From assembly GCF_019059575.1 (NCBI RefSeq), contig NW_024881565.1, positions 372,001 to 436,000 on the forward strand: a stretch of 64,000 nucleotides of DNA, read 5' to 3'. The number at the start of each line of letters is the position of its first letter. Position 1 is the stretch's first letter. A program made the translations under genes and the position numbers. A model generated the notes under the pieces. The model had not been told where the DNA came from and ran no database searches. It saw only the letters and a list, made by a program, of their open reading frames with translations. The DNA is from Amphibalanus amphitrite. Lineage: Eukaryota > Arthropoda > Thecostraca > Balanomorpha > Balanidae. Of this stretch, positions 9,839 to 21,341 are shown piece by piece.

Positions 9839-12800
9839 TGCAGCTCAAGGTCGGGCGGCGCGAGCTGTATGCTCTGGTGGACAGTGGTGCTCCGGTTTCA
9901 CTGCTCAGTGCGGAAACTTATCGCGAGCTACAGCCAAATGGTGACGAATCTCTTTTACCTCCTAAGGTAAACCTAAAATCAGTGACAGGTCAACAACTCG
10001 AAATATTAGGCACGGGAGAGTTGCTTTTTGAGATTTCCGAAAACGTGACGGTGAAGCATCAGTTTCAAATAGCAAAAAATCTACAGCCTTATGAAGCGAT
10101 TCTAGGATTAGACTTCTTGGCCGACCCCAGTCGACAAATTCAACAAGAGTTGTCAAACTACGTCCTTACATACAACAAACTTCCCATTCGACTTTTCAAC
10201 TCGGATCACCACCGACCATGTGCAACCGTGATACCGATCAGGGCTAAAGGACGACACCAGTACGTTGGGCCCCATTCGGTAACATTCATCAGGGTTGAGG
10301 CCGAGAAACCCACGCCGGACTCTGCTCTGGAAACCGCGGATAATTTTGAATTTCAACCTCACATCGTTTCCGCCGGAGAACCTCAGCCCATTCCGTGTTT
10401 ATTCGATCATCAGCAGTACCACTCGAATGACCTTTTTGTAGGCTTTCTCAATATGTCTGACCAGGGAGCGGTCATCAGAAATGACGAACCAGTTGGATTT
10501 TTGACCTCAGTCAGCGCTCAGCCATTTCATGACCTTGTGGCCACCGTCATCCGAGAGAGGGAGAAGGGAGCTCCCGGCGAGAAGGAGACAAAAGGTTCAG
10601 CTCATGAAACCGGCACAGCTGGTACTGATGCATTCTTGAAAGCATTCGAGTACGGTGAGCTGACTTCGGCTCAGCTCAGCGATGTACAAAACATGCTACT
10701 TGAGTATCGCGATTGTTTTGTCATGGATGGAGATGAATTGGGTCTGTGTAATCGCGTGATTCACAGAATCGAAACCACCGTCGATGAACCAGTGGTAACC
10801 CAACCGTATCGGGTCCCAAAGGCATTGGAAGCAGGGGTCAAAACGCTCATTCAAAAGATGCTTGATCAAAACTTGATCAGGAAAAGCAATTCTGAGTACA
10901 GTTCACCAGTGGTGCTGGTCGAAAAACCAGACAAAAGCTTACGTTTATGCGTAAATTATCAAAAGCTAAACGCGATATGCAAAAAACGCATGTTTCCTCT
11001 ACCAAACCCTGACGAGCTCTTGGCAAAGATTGGCGAAAACCAGCCAAAATGGTTTAGTTCCACGGATTTAGCGGCGGCCTTTCATCAAGTCCCAATTCAC
11101 GAAGGCGACAAGCACAAGACTGCTTTCACTCTACCATGGGCAACCTATGAGTGGAACATTCTACCCACAGGGCTTAGCTCGTCCCCAATTTGTTTTGCCA
11201 GGCTCGGGCAAGAAATTTTTGGAGACCTTCTGTCGGAACAAGGATTAGTTTTGTTTATAGATGACCTATGTATGTACGGGCCAACTTTTGAAGATCACAT
11301 TCAGACCTGGCGCAAAGTCCTAAAATTACTGAGAGAAAACAACTTGAAGCTAAAGCCGTCGAAGACGCATTTGTTCACACAGGAAGGGCTGAAATTTCTG
11401 GGACATCAAGTGGGGCCAGGCGGAATCGCACCGAACCCACAAAAGATCGAGGCCATTAAAGATTATCCAACCCCTGAAAACGTTAAGAATGTCAGGTCAT
11501 TTGTTGCGCTTTGTTCGTACTTCCGCAAACATGTCCCATCATTTGCAGCACTAGCAGCCCCCTTGAACAAACTGACCAGAAAGGGACACAAATTCAAATG
11601 GACTGAAGAGTGTGAAAAGGCTTTCACCGAAATGAAAAATGCCTTAGTGAACGCAAATCTGTTGTCATTCCCTCAGTTTGACCGTGAGGTTTCGCCATTC
11701 ATTCTAGCCACAGACGCCAGCGATGCTGGTATTGGGGGATGGCTGAGTCAAGAGATTGATGGAGAAAGACGGCCAATCTCGTTTTATTCCCGGACCCTTA
11801 CATCAGCAGAATCAAACTACAGCACAATAGAAAAAGAAGCATTGGCCATCGTTGCAAGCATCAGGGCTTTTCATTATTATCTCCATGGTAGATTCTTCAT
11901 ACTTGAAAGTGACCATGCTCCACTTCGATACGTCCTATCAAACGAACAAAAGGGAAGGGTCCAAAACACGAGGCTCGAGAGGTGGAAGTTGGCCTTACAA
12001 GGTTTGGATATGCAGATCAGATATGTAGCCGGTCCCAAAAACACAGTTGCGGATTCGTTATCGAGAAGCCCCTTACCGATAGACTGGAAAGAATTCCAGA
12101 AACTCCCCGCCATAGACGACCCAGACATTGGCATCACCCTCGCTACCCTTTTCACCGACGCCGAAACAGACCAGCCTCATCCACGGGTGGCGGCTGCCGA
12201 TCCGACCCCTCCGACAGCAAGCCCTGTCGAACCACCCGTCCGCCCCGGCGGTCAGCCTGATACGGGGGCAGGCTCAGAGGTCCTAGGCCAGCTCCAGACG
12301 GACGCTAGCCAAACAAGGAAACAAACAGTCGACATCGGAACGCTGCAGAGGCAGGACGACCTCTGGAGCCCTCTGATTGACATCCTGGAGGGCAAACGAA
12401 AACGCGGGACGCCAAAGCTCTGGAGTCAACTCCCCGAGTTCCATCTCGATGACTCAGGTGTCTTGGTTTATCAGCCGCAGGGCGCTAAACCACGCAAGGT
12501 GGTGCCCACATCTCTCGTTTCACAGCTCATCTCGGAAAGCCACGACCACGCGCTCGCTGGGCATTACCATCCGAAGGCTGTCCATGAAATATTGAAAGAG
12601 CATTATTACTGGCCGTCAATGTGGAAAGACATCAAAGCATTTTGTGACAGCTGTGTCAGATGCCACAGCGTCAAAACAAATCACAGAGACAGGCCTGCGC
12701 AGCTTGGCACCAACCCACCCGCATATGGACCGTGGGAAACCCTTCATACCGACATTCTTGGACCACTTCCAGAAACCCCAGAAGGATTCAGATGGGTTCT

Positions 12801-13998
12801 TTTGGTGGTATGTGCCTTCTCCAAATTCGTAGAGCTGGTGCCGCTGAAAGACACCACAGCTGAGACGGTCGCAGAGGCTCTAGTTAACACCTTCTATCGG
12901 TACGGCATTCCTCATGAGCTCATCTCAGACAACGGCGTCCAGTTCCGGGCGAAGCTTCTCAAAGAAATTAACAACCTGCTAGGAGTCAAACACATCTTTA
13001 TTTCGGCCTACCACGCACAAGCAAATTCAAACGCTGAGCGCATGTGTGGGATCGTCAAAAACATGATCGCAACTTCCCTCAACCGCTCACAACGAGAATG
13101 GAATCAGTTTCTGGGTGCTACACAGCATGCCATCAATGCTTCCTACCAAACAACAAACAAATGGAGCCCAGCATTCCTCATGTTTGGCAGACATTTCCAA
13201 CTTCCAATAGAAAAAGCCATGTCATCTGAACTGTCTCCTAACTCAGGCGAGTTAGAAGATTTAGTCACGATTCTGAGGGAACGTCAAGCTGATGCAATTA
13301 CGCAAGTAATTAGCAATCAGAAGGACGCCCGGAAAAAGCAACGAGAGTGGTACAACCGCCGCGCGCGTGAAAAGGGTTTCGAAATTGGGGATCTGGTCTA
13401 TGTCTACACGCCTTCAGTTAAAACCGGAAACGCTCGAAAGATGACCGCAAAATGGCGCCCAGGCTTCGTGATTGAAGGAAAGCATCGGAACGGTCTCACG
13501 TACGAAGTTCGTAAGCCGGGCTCACACAAACCAGCAGACGCAGTGCACGTGGACCGCTTGAAGCCCTGCCCGCAGTCCCACGTATATCGGGCTGCTGGGA
13601 AGGCCGGACGGGTTCTCGGGACCAACCGAGCCGTTCAGGCCCAAGAGACCCTCCGTAGACAATTAGAAAAGCCGGGACGGGGAGATGACGGAGAAACTGA
13701 CGGATCGACCTCGGATGAGGACAGCCTTTTTCCAGGTCGACGCCAGACCAGGCGTCTGTCGGGGACAGGGACCGCTGCTGGAGACGCCAGCAGCGGCATC
13801 ACCACGGTGCTGGAGGCGGTGGAGGAGCCGCAGCTCCAGGAGGGCTTTTCGTCCTCCTCGGGAGCAGAGGCCCAAAGTGACTCCACGTCCACAGGTTCCT
13901 CAGGAGAGGAGGGGTCGGCACGGCCGACCCGGGGCAACGCCGTGTGGCCCAGGAGGTCCCAGCGGGAAAGGAGACCCCCTGACCGTTATAGTCCCTGA
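9745..13998 (+). CDS. pol: Pol polyprotein: protease, reverse transcriptase, RNase H, integrase
   Basis: This is an uninterrupted 1,417-residue frame, entered by -1 frameshift from gag. Domains: aspartic protease with VDSGA (Asp46); reverse transcriptase with FIDD at about 504-507; RNase H (Asp657, Glu698, Asp723); integrase with an HHCC finger (His935 region, His940, Cys970, Cys973) and DDE residues Asp1003, Asp1062 and Glu1098. Then comes a GPY/F-like module (KWRPGFVIEG) and an acidic Ser/Gly-rich tail. All catalytic residues are present. Its sequence differs clearly from the pol at 1344-4850, so it is a different lineage; I do not assign a clade. Confidence 0.95.
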   Translation: MRPVQGKRSPCQQVSFKKLPGPSAEPAKHQLMQLKVGRRELYALVDSGAPVSLLSAETYRELQPNGDESLLPPKVNLKSVTGQQLEILGTGELLFEISENVTVKHQFQIAKNLQPYEAILGLDFLADPSRQIQQELSNYVLTYNKLPIRLFNSDHHRPCATVIPIRAKGRHQYVGPHSVTFIRVEAEKPTPDSALETADNFEFQPHIVSAGEPQPIPCLFDHQQYHSNDLFVGFLNMSDQGAVIRNDEPVGFLTSVSAQPFHDLVATVIREREKGAPGEKETKGSAHETGTAGTDAFLKAFEYGELTSAQLSDVQNMLLEYRDCFVMDGDELGLCNRVIHRIETTVDEPVVTQPYRVPKALEAGVKTLIQKMLDQNLIRKSNSEYSSPVVLVEKPDKSLRLCVNYQKLNAICKKRMFPLPNPDELLAKIGENQPKWFSSTDLAAAFHQVPIHEGDKHKTAFTLPWATYEWNILPTGLSSSPICFARLGQEIFGDLLSEQGLVLFIDDLCMYGPTFEDHIQTWRKVLKLLRENNLKLKPSKTHLFTQEGLKFLGHQVGPGGIAPNPQKIEAIKDYPTPENVKNVRSFVALCSYFRKHVPSFAALAAPLNKLTRKGHKFKWTEECEKAFTEMKNALVNANLLSFPQFDREVSPFILATDASDAGIGGWLSQEIDGERRPISFYSRTLTSAESNYSTIEKEALAIVASIRAFHYYLHGRFFILESDHAPLRYVLSNEQKGRVQNTRLERWKLALQGLDMQIRYVAGPKNTVADSLSRSPLPIDWKEFQKLPAIDDPDIGITLATLFTDAETDQPHPRVAAADPTPPTASPVEPPVRPGGQPDTGAGSEVLGQLQTDASQTRKQTVDIGTLQRQDDLWSPLIDILEGKRKRGTPKLWSQLPEFHLDDSGVLVYQPQGAKPRKVVPTSLVSQLISESHDHALAGHYHPKAVHEILKEHYYWPSMWKDIKAFCDSCVRCHSVKTNHRDRPAQLGTNPPAYGPWETLHTDILGPLPETPEGFRWVLLVVCAFSKFVELVPLKDTTAETVAEALVNTFYRYGIPHELISDNGVQFRAKLLKEINNLLGVKHIFISAYHAQANSNAERMCGIVKNMIATSLNRSQREWNQFLGATQHAINASYQTTNKWSPAFLMFGRHFQLPIEKAMSSELSPNSGELEDLVTILRERQADAITQVISNQKDARKKQREWYNRRAREKGFEIGDLVYVYTPSVKTGNARKMTAKWRPGFVIEGKHRNGLTYEVRKPGSHKPADAVHVDRLKPCPQSHVYRAAGKAGRVLGTNRAVQAQETLRRQLEKPGRGDDGETDGSTSDEDSLFPGRRQTRRLSGTGTAAGDASSGITTVLEAVEEPQLQEGFSSSSGAEAQSDSTSTGSSGEEGSARPTRGNAVWPRRSQRERRPPDRYSP
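9793..9799 (+). promoter_or_regulatory. Slippery heptamer A AAA AAC for -1 frameshifting into pol
   Basis: In the gag frame the codons read TCA AAA AAC, the classical X XXY YYZ arrangement. A -1 slip continues in the open pol frame. It lies about 37 bases before the gag stop. Confidence 0.75.
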
Positions 13999-15753
13999 GG
14001 ACCTATATGGCCGCCCTGAGGAAACTGAGTTGGGAGTAAAGTAAGGATAGTTTAGCAATCAGTTTGCGCCCCACTATGATGGTACATGGCTTCAAGTGTA
14101 TAAATGTGTTTATAAGGCGAACAGACATTCCAGTGGATATTGATTTCAGTGCCTTTAGCACGGCTATCGTTAGCGGAGAAACAAGTACGCAGGTAGGTAA
14201 CAGACTATAGGGTTCGCAAGTCGCAAGTGTCTAAAACGTTCTTGATGGTTTAATATTGCTTACTGCCAAACATGCAAGCGTTGCAACATCGGCCAATCAA
14301 GTGGTCAGATGCAAGGGTACAGTGCATTAGCTGCTAAAGTTACCGTAACAGAAATGTGATTAAATGTGTTGAATCATTTTGCCTAGAGGACTATGATGTT
14401 GTTAATGAATGTAAAGGACGTAGTGGCCTATTTGCTCCTAACCTTGTCCAAGGTACAGCACATTTATTTTACCAAATACCGTCTGCATACCTATGCCTTC
14501 CGGCGAAGTCAATGTCTTTTTTCAGTCAGTCTAAATGTAGTGCCATGAATAAGAGTGAGCGCTGCCAGAAGGCCAATAATTGCATCCGAACGCTGAACTG
14601 CCGAGACTAACTAGAACGCCAGGTAACGGTCATAAAAGTACAGCTCTATCGAAACAAGCATATTTGAACAACTAGACCAATTCTGCGGCAATGTCCATCC
14701 CTGGCCGTTACAAATGACGAGAATTGGGCAACGATGTTCTGAGCGAACTCAGCCTCCCGCGATATCATGACTCACAGAGCTGTCCGGTGTATGGAGCGTC
14801 GGCTCTAGTTGCAGTACTTGCAGTGGCAGATAGCCAAGAGCCAAATGGTTGCAAAGACAGCCCAGGCAGCACAAAGTGCACTCCTGCTTGCTCGCTTCTT
14901 GGGACCCTACAGCAGTGAAACCCATCGGCGTCCACAGTGGTGGTCTCCGTCTTCAACATGGGTCGACTCCATTGCAGATAGGAGGAGTTCGCGTCAGAGT
15001 GAGCTATCACTGTCTGGAAGGTCACCATTAGCGGGCTAAAAGGGTCACAAAGTCATGGCAAACTGTCCAAGCACAATGGTACTGGCACCTGCACACCGGC
15101 AGTCTTGTGTAGTCCAATAAATGGGACGGTCAATTACGCTCGGGACAGAGATGCTCGGCTGTCACTAAAATGGCATCAGTGATGGGACGTCACGGAGTCG
15201 CCCAAAAATTACATTAATATACATATAAGTTGTACAATGCTTAAGGACTAGAATCCAGTGAAACGTTTGTTAACGTGGCAAGGCAAGGATACTTTGTGTT
15301 TAGTTGTCCGGGTTTGGGATAAGGATGCGAATATACGGCAGAGCTGAGAGCGCTACTCGCACATTCAAAAGCACAAGAAGCCAATAACTAAAATTAAGCA
15401 AAGTCATAACCAGTTATTACTGAGGCTCGACTGTTTGACGCCATTCCGCTCCTCTCACGACCAAGTTAAATCCTAGTCCACACTGGTTCCAAATGGCCAT
15501 ATATTCTGTAAATGACAAGGAAGTAACGCATGTCATGCAGTACCAAGGCGACAGCAGCGCAGTAACGCAGTAAGAAATATTAAACCATAGTCGAGGATCT
15601 AGCGGAAGCAGTACCCGGGGCAGAGCTATACTGAGCTTTGGATCTCCCAATTCAGTTGAAATATCAACATGTCCAGGATTTGACAGGTGCTCTATGACCC
15701 ACAGATCTACCCGGAGTTCGGAATCGCTCTGTCATCTATATTCATCGGAGGGA
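13999..15753 (+). other. Non-coding 3' region of the second Ty3/Gypsy element
   Basis: These 1,755 bases between the pol stop and the 3' LTR have only short frames with no recognisable domain. The region is where an envelope gene would sit in a retrovirus-like relative, but I see no trace of one. The bases CGGAGGGA just before 15754 are a weak polypurine tract. Confidence 0.6.
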
Positions 15754-16793
15754 TGTGGGAAACTTTTCCCCTCCAACGCGGCCAGGCCGTGGCTGCCGCC
15801 GGACCCGGCGGACCGCTACGCGACCGCATCGTCGCCCCACCAGCTGATGGGCGTAGAACCATCCCTTCCGCCCCGCATTGCCGGAGGCCGGGGGCGGAAT
15901 GCGGCAGCGGCCGCGCTGGGCCGCGCAAACATCCGCAGGGGAGGACGCGGCGCGGCGAAACCACGGAGCGGCGCAGCAGCGCGACCAGCGGAGAGTCCAT
16001 GAGACCCAGGTGCCTCCGCCGGCGCGGGTGGACCCAGCCGGGCCACCTGGCACCGCCCCTGCGAGCTCATCTTCTTCATTACATGTTACGATCACCTGGC
16101 CGGCCGACTCCCACCGTTCGGCGCCGCCTGCCACTTGGAGGGGAACAACAACAACCCCCTCTGGACAGCAATCAGGGCAGGCCGGCGGCCGGACGGACCG
16201 TTACTAGGTCGAGTCGGCGGCACCATCTACTTCCTCGTTCTGCTCTGCACTGTTCTGCTCTGTCCTGTTCTGCCCTGCCATGTTCTGTGCGCTCTGTCCT
16301 GCGGGACTAGCCTTGCGTGCCGCGCCCGAGGCAAATGCCAACCGCCGGAGGCGCGGTATATAAGCTGAGTCCCGCAGTGATTTCTCTCTTCTCGCTCTCC
16401 ACTCGGGAGTACGTTGGACTGCACAGTGCGCAACGTGTGCGTCCATACCTACGCAGTACGCAGCCATGTAAGTAGAAGCCAGCGGCCCCTTATTGGGGCC
16501 TTGTATATAGCCGTGACCAGTGTAATAATGTGTGCACATGTAAATAATTACCTTGAAAACTTGCACAGTCTGTTGTGGGACAAATGGTGGGGGAAGAGAA
16601 TGAACGGCGAACTGAACTGAACGGCACCGAACTCGGCAAACGTAACATAGAGCGGCTCGGAAGCTCAAACAAACGCTACCATTTGAACGTCACAGTTAAC
16701 TTCGGCACGCCACGCTACCAACAGTAATCCCAACCGTAGCAATGACAGAAATAAGGAACGTAACAACTTATAGAGAGAAAAAATAGTTTCACA
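15754..16793 (+). repeat. 3' LTR of the second Ty3/Gypsy element
   Basis: This copy of 6795-7834 is offset by 8,959 bp, with the same boundaries, TATA box and splice donor. It is followed by the ATTT target duplication at 16794-16797. Confidence 0.95.
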
Positions 16794-16843
16794 ATTTGGA
16801 ACCAATTGGGATCAAATGGAAAACACCATTTGAAATCAAATGG
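16794..16843. repeat. AT-rich satellite, short middle part
   Basis: Satellite units (GGAACCAATTGGGATCAAAT and similar) resume after the LTR element and stop at the inverted-repeat insertion that begins at 16844. Confidence 0.85.
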
Positions 16844-17541
16844 AAAAGTATGTATAAATAACCTTATGCTCATTCTTTGCACTTTTTTGTTGAAATTGAA
16901 TAATTAAACAAAATCATGCACAATCACATCATCGTCATTCAAAATCTCCATTGAAAGAGTGTGTAAAGACGTCGCTGATTTAAAAATATCCGAATCAGTG
17001 GAAATAAGGAACCAAAAGCCATGTTTGAACACCCAAACTTCATCCTGGCCACTTCTGCAGCGTCCATCGTACACCCCCACATAACTATATTGTACATATC
17101 CACAAATTGATTGTGACAACTACTGTCTGATTGTGCCGTTGATTTAGGCTGCGCCAAACAATGTGATGGTTCATGCAGATTCTATATTGTTATTTTGTAT
17201 ATTGTATATTGATCTTGTGTGTTGTATATTGTACATGCATCGTAGATATCATGGACGGCGCATCGTTATTTCGAGAGCCATGTATATATGAAATTATTCT
17301 CTCATCAAGGAGCTGATTGAAGCGCTGCACGATTTATTGATTGATGGAATCGAATTTTGTTTGTTTGTGTCGACAATTGTTTCTGTACATTCTGAAGATG
17401 GCGCAAGCCGAAATATATCAATGATTTTGTTTAATTATTCAATTTCAACAAAAAAGTGCAAAGAATGAGCATAAGGTTATTTATACATACTTTTCTACTT
17501 ATGATGATGCTCAAAGATGCCATTGCTCGCCTACAACAACT
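16844..17541. mobile_element. Inverted-repeat insertion, possibly Penelope-like or retrozyme-derived
   Basis: A perfect 74-bp inverted repeat (16844-16917 and 17421-17494) encloses about 500 bp without coding capacity. Outside the right arm 47 further bases precede the satellite. TGAAATCAAATGG occurs at 16831-16843 and again from 17542, consistent with a 13-bp target duplication, although the satellite itself repeats this word. A hammerhead-like motif sits against the right arm. The class is inferred from that motif and the odd duplication length. Confidence 0.5.
17388..17425 (+). ncRNA. Hammerhead ribozyme-like motif
   Basis: The order is CATT, CTGAAGA, TGGC-GCAA-GCC (a 3-bp stem with a GCAA loop), GAAA, TATATC, AATG. 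CATT and AATG can pair as stem I, and ATC fits the cleavage triplet rule. This is the minimal layout of hammerheads in Penelope-like elements, with a very short stem III. One extra U between the CUGAAGA core and stem II departs from consensus, so activity is doubtful. Confidence 0.35.
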
Positions 17542-17752
17542 TGAAATCAAATGGGATTTATTTTCCATTAGGAAACCATTTCAAAACCAATTGGGACCAA
17601 ATGGAAAACACCATTTCAGACCAATTGGGAAATTACCAATTGGAAACCATTTCAAATGGTCATGAAAACCATTAGAACCTATTTCAAACCATTTGACACA
17701 TTTGAAACCAATTGGTAAATCCTAATGGTTTCAAATGGTATTTTTTACTGGG
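17542..17752. repeat. AT-rich satellite, right part
   Basis: The final stretch of the satellite begun at 6066 has units such as GGGATTTATTTTCCATTAGG also seen near 6640, then looser copies of AAACCATTTGA. Confidence 0.85.
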
Positions 17753-17832
17753 TAGGTAGGGGCACCACTTCGATTTTCAAAAGGGGGCACGGTGCCCCGG
17801 TGCCGGGTGCCCCTCCCCGTTCCGCCGCCCAT
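17753..17832. mobile_element. Terminal fragment of a GC-rich small transposon
   Basis: GGGGGCACGGTGCCCCGGTG followed by CCCTCCCCGTTCCGCCGCCC recurs in the same orientation at 19134-19182. Both look like right ends of one family; no left ends were found. Confidence 0.4.
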
Positions 17833-18052
17833 GGTGAGTGATGTAATTAACACTTTGGTTTCAGTTTTTTTTCAGCCTGATGACTGAGTGCTGACCGACC
17901 TAAGTGAGCTCGGAGCGGGACAGTGCAGCAGCGTGAACATTGCATGATAGTATGATGTTTCATTGATATTCTGGAACCACTTGAAACAATGAAACCTATC
18001 AGTTATTACTTATTTAGTCAGTAATCATCCTGGAATGATACGCGGCAGCGCG

Positions 18053-18152
18053 GCAGTATGTACAGTCTGTCTTAAAAGTACCGCGCGTAGTGACGGTGGA
18101 TCCATCAAGCCTGACCGAGAAAGGGTCTGCTTTAATTTGAAAGTCACCGATC
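18053..18152. repeat. Left arm of a palindromic repeat
   Basis: The arm TATGTACAGTCTGTCTTAAA and following bases reappear inverted at 32085-32176, with both arms sharing GTGACGGTGGATCCATCAAG. Together they form one short palindromic element split by the 13.9-kb insertion in its loop. Confidence 0.75.
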
Positions 18153-18599
18153 CAGGGGCGGCGGATTCGGGGGGGCAGGGGGGGCAGCTGCCCCCCCTGG
18201 CAAATTCGTGGGGGGGCAAAAGTATCTTTTTGCCCCCCCATAATTTGTGACAAAGCTTAGACAAGAAACCATATACCTGATTATGCTGTTCGATCATCTG
18301 AAGATGTAACCAGATGCCCATATACTTTATCATACGTTGCCTTTCTTAAATGGCAAGCGTTCGCGTCCGATTGAGGTTTTCCTCTCTTCAACCTAGTTTT
18401 GGAGGCATTATAAGCGTCAACGTGACGCAGCGGCAACCCAGGCCTTCAGTGACCGCTTACAGGGGCGACGGATACGGGGTGGCAGAGGAGGCATCGTCCC
18501 CTAAGAAATTTTTGGAGGAGGGGCAAACGTATATTCTTTCCCCTCCATAATTTGTGCCCTAAACACGAGGAAAAGTTCCATAACCTGATATTGCTGCTA

Positions 18600-19945
18600 T
18601 GCGCTCCTACAGTTTGTTCAACGGTGCCTTTTGAATGTGTGTAAATGCTAACCAGTTCCGCTTTATATCATTTTTTTTTTTTGTCTTTTCAGATTCGATT
18701 TAGAGATAGTTTTTATGTGCAAGAGACGCAACTCATACCTTCAGTGGTCGTTTGCCGCTATTTTGTACCTACATAAATGCCAAATCGCAAGCGAGCGGAG
18801 ACGGAGGGGCTAGCCATTCGCTTGCGGGTAGTTAGGACTAATGAGCGCTCATAAAATAAGCCACTCCCGTGATTTTTTTTCGAGCGCAAACAGTTTCCAG
18901 CGCATAAAATGGTAAACACCGAGGTCGTACACATTGACCACATTGACCAATGCACGATATGGTATGACACCCAAAGACCAGTCATCAGAGATCTGCTTTG
19001 GGCCAAGGCCCTAACTTTGGGCATTCGGAAGAGCATCAAACACGAATAGTAGCGGCGGAACACCTGGGCACTGCCGACTTTTGGTCCCATTCTTTCCATG
19101 CAACGCCCATAGCGCTAACGTTAAAATGTCAAAATCAAAGGGGGCGCGGTGCCCCGGTGCCCTCCCCATTCCGCCGCCTATGAACACGATAGCAAAATCT
19201 AAGGCATTTTGGAAAAATGAGTATGCCCCGCAGCGTCCGATAACTACCACCTTCCAGTGGGTCAAGCCAACGGGGCCCAAGCCTATAATGGCACTTAACG
19301 ATAGCACTAACCTTGTCTCACTTTTCGTTGAAGTCTGTTCCGAATGGTTTCGGCCACAGACTGGCTGCACTGAAGTCGTTTGGTATGTGCAGCTGAATTA
19401 AAGCCACATGAGGCGCCCTGACACCAGGATGAAGCTGGGTTGGAAATGTTCATGGGTGAAACTTTGACATCACCATTGGGGTCCCAAACGTCCAAGGGGG
19501 CCTCCATTTAGTGGGGGCCTCCAAGCAATTAAGGGCCTCCAATTGCGGAAGCGGTAATTTACGAACCACGCCAGGGCCTCCTCTAAGAAATTTTCACTGG
19601 GGGACCAGAGGCTCAGAAGCCAAACCTAGGGTACCCCCAAATCCAGTTTTCTCATCGGATTTAGGCCACTTATTTTTCGTCACAGCTCTGATGCCATGAG
19701 TTATTTTTTTACCTAATATTGATAAAGAAATGGTAGGTCACCTGACCCTACTGGTGGATCCAGGCCAGCAGGGTGACATTGTATGTAAATATCGGATCCC
19801 CCGCGGCGTCCGAAATCGACGAAAAATTATGGCTTTTTCACTTTTGACAATAAAACACAATGCTTTTATTATAGAAAAAAGAAGAATTTAACGGCACAGG
19901 CATTGCGCAAAGAATCTAGCCGACCCCAGAAAGTGTGAGGGTTAA
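18600..19945. other. Interior of the composite insertion, no gene seen
   Basis: There are fragments of other small transposons (19134-19182; 19440-19690, related inverted to the element at 5277 and to the GGCCTCC array). A sequence ending GTGTGAGGG abuts the TTAA at 19942-19945 and may be the end of another TTAA-type element. No convincing coding sequence was found. Confidence 0.5.
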
Positions 19946-21341
19946 CCTTCGCCCGCACCTGGGGGAGGTTTGCCATCCCCAAGTTCTTTTTTTCTGCTCT
20001 ACACTGAACATTTTTAAAGCTAGAAACCTTTTTTTTGTATAGCTGCTTTTCTATCTTTTCTCAGCGTCCATTGAAAATTTCAAGTTTCTGTGGCTTTTGG
20101 GTTTGGAGATATGACCTTGTTCTTCAGGTCATGTCATGTCCTAAATGACGAATACCCAATATCTTGCGTTGGCTATGGGCCTTGTGAGCTTTTGACACAC
20201 TGATTTCGGCTTTTTTGCCAGTCTTACCTCCCACCTATCATTGAACATGTTATTCTGCGATGTACCTACAGATGTCAGGGTCAGGGTCAAGGTCAACCTA
20301 GTTCATCTAAAATTATTGCGCTTTAGGCAAGCTGAATTTACTTTTCGTGAAGTTTCTTTGACTGCATGTTTAGTAAAAGCTTTTCAGTTCATGATCTAAT
20401 GTAATAGTGACACACAAACCAATCTGTGCACACATCAGTACATACACAGACAAACACAGACATACAAACACATATCATTGACCTTGACCTAACTTGACGT
20501 GAAATGACCACAGCCAGCAAATTAGTCGGATAGTGTGGCAAAGAGCTGTTCTAGCTGGCTTGGCACTAATACGGCAGCGTAATCGGTATATGATGGGTTG
20601 GCCCGCTGCTTGTGTAGGTATCTTATTCGACATCACCACAATTTTTTCTTACAAGATTTTAAGCTTCGCGGTCGAGAGCAACAGATTCTTTGGGAAGAGA
20701 CGAATCCAATGATACCAATTTTACCTCATCAGGTCAGTCATTGACCTTCCAGGTCAGGTCAAACTTAAAGGAAAAGGGCCACCTTTAACATGGGGATTTA
20801 AACTGAGATAGCCATCTTGTAGCCCGTGTCCGAAAACCTACTTGTCCACCCTCTTACGGCCGATTTCGGCCTCCATTCGAAGTTATCGGCAATTTTAAAA
20901 GAAAATATGCCAGGAATGCGTCCTTATCCCAGGAATGCGTTCTTATCCGACAATACAGCCACCCGCGGCGAGGCTTTGGTTTTTAACCAATCAGCTTGCA
21001 GCAGTACTGATCAGGCACGGATCCCTGTACTAGCGAGCAGACCATGAGCAGTTGCGTTATTTTTCGTTGTCTGTTCTGGCAATCGGCCGGCGGATGAACA
21101 TCCGCAATCGAATCTTGAATTCCGTCGCGCTGATTGGTGATGAGTTTCATGAGCTACTTTCATGAGGTCTATGAAAGTAAACCTATGCTATGCCCTGAAC
21201 AGATGACATCTCGTTTGGTAGCCAATTGCTAAAATGTATTTTTATCTTACGCAAATGTATCTTTTATCTTTATCATATTTAATACCATGGCTCTGATCCG
21301 AAATCAGGGCATTTTTGTTCGAACAAATACCTATAATAACG

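Larger units (their letters stand above)
6795..16793 (+). mobile_element. Complete Ty3/Gypsy LTR retrotransposon, 9,999 bp
   Basis: The element has 1,040-bp LTRs at both ends, a tRNA-Leu primer site, gag, pol and a long non-coding 3' region. It is flanked by a 4-bp target duplication, ATTT at 6791-6794 and 16794-16797. It interrupts the satellite: the sequence before 6795 and after 16797 is continuous with satellite units. I saw no difference between the two LTRs and all translated stretches in them agree. It looks young and intact. No envelope frame was found. Confidence 0.95.

Noticed and set aside
13999-15753. Envelope gene in the second LTR element
   Set aside because: No frame above about 90 residues and no signal peptide or membrane segment pattern.
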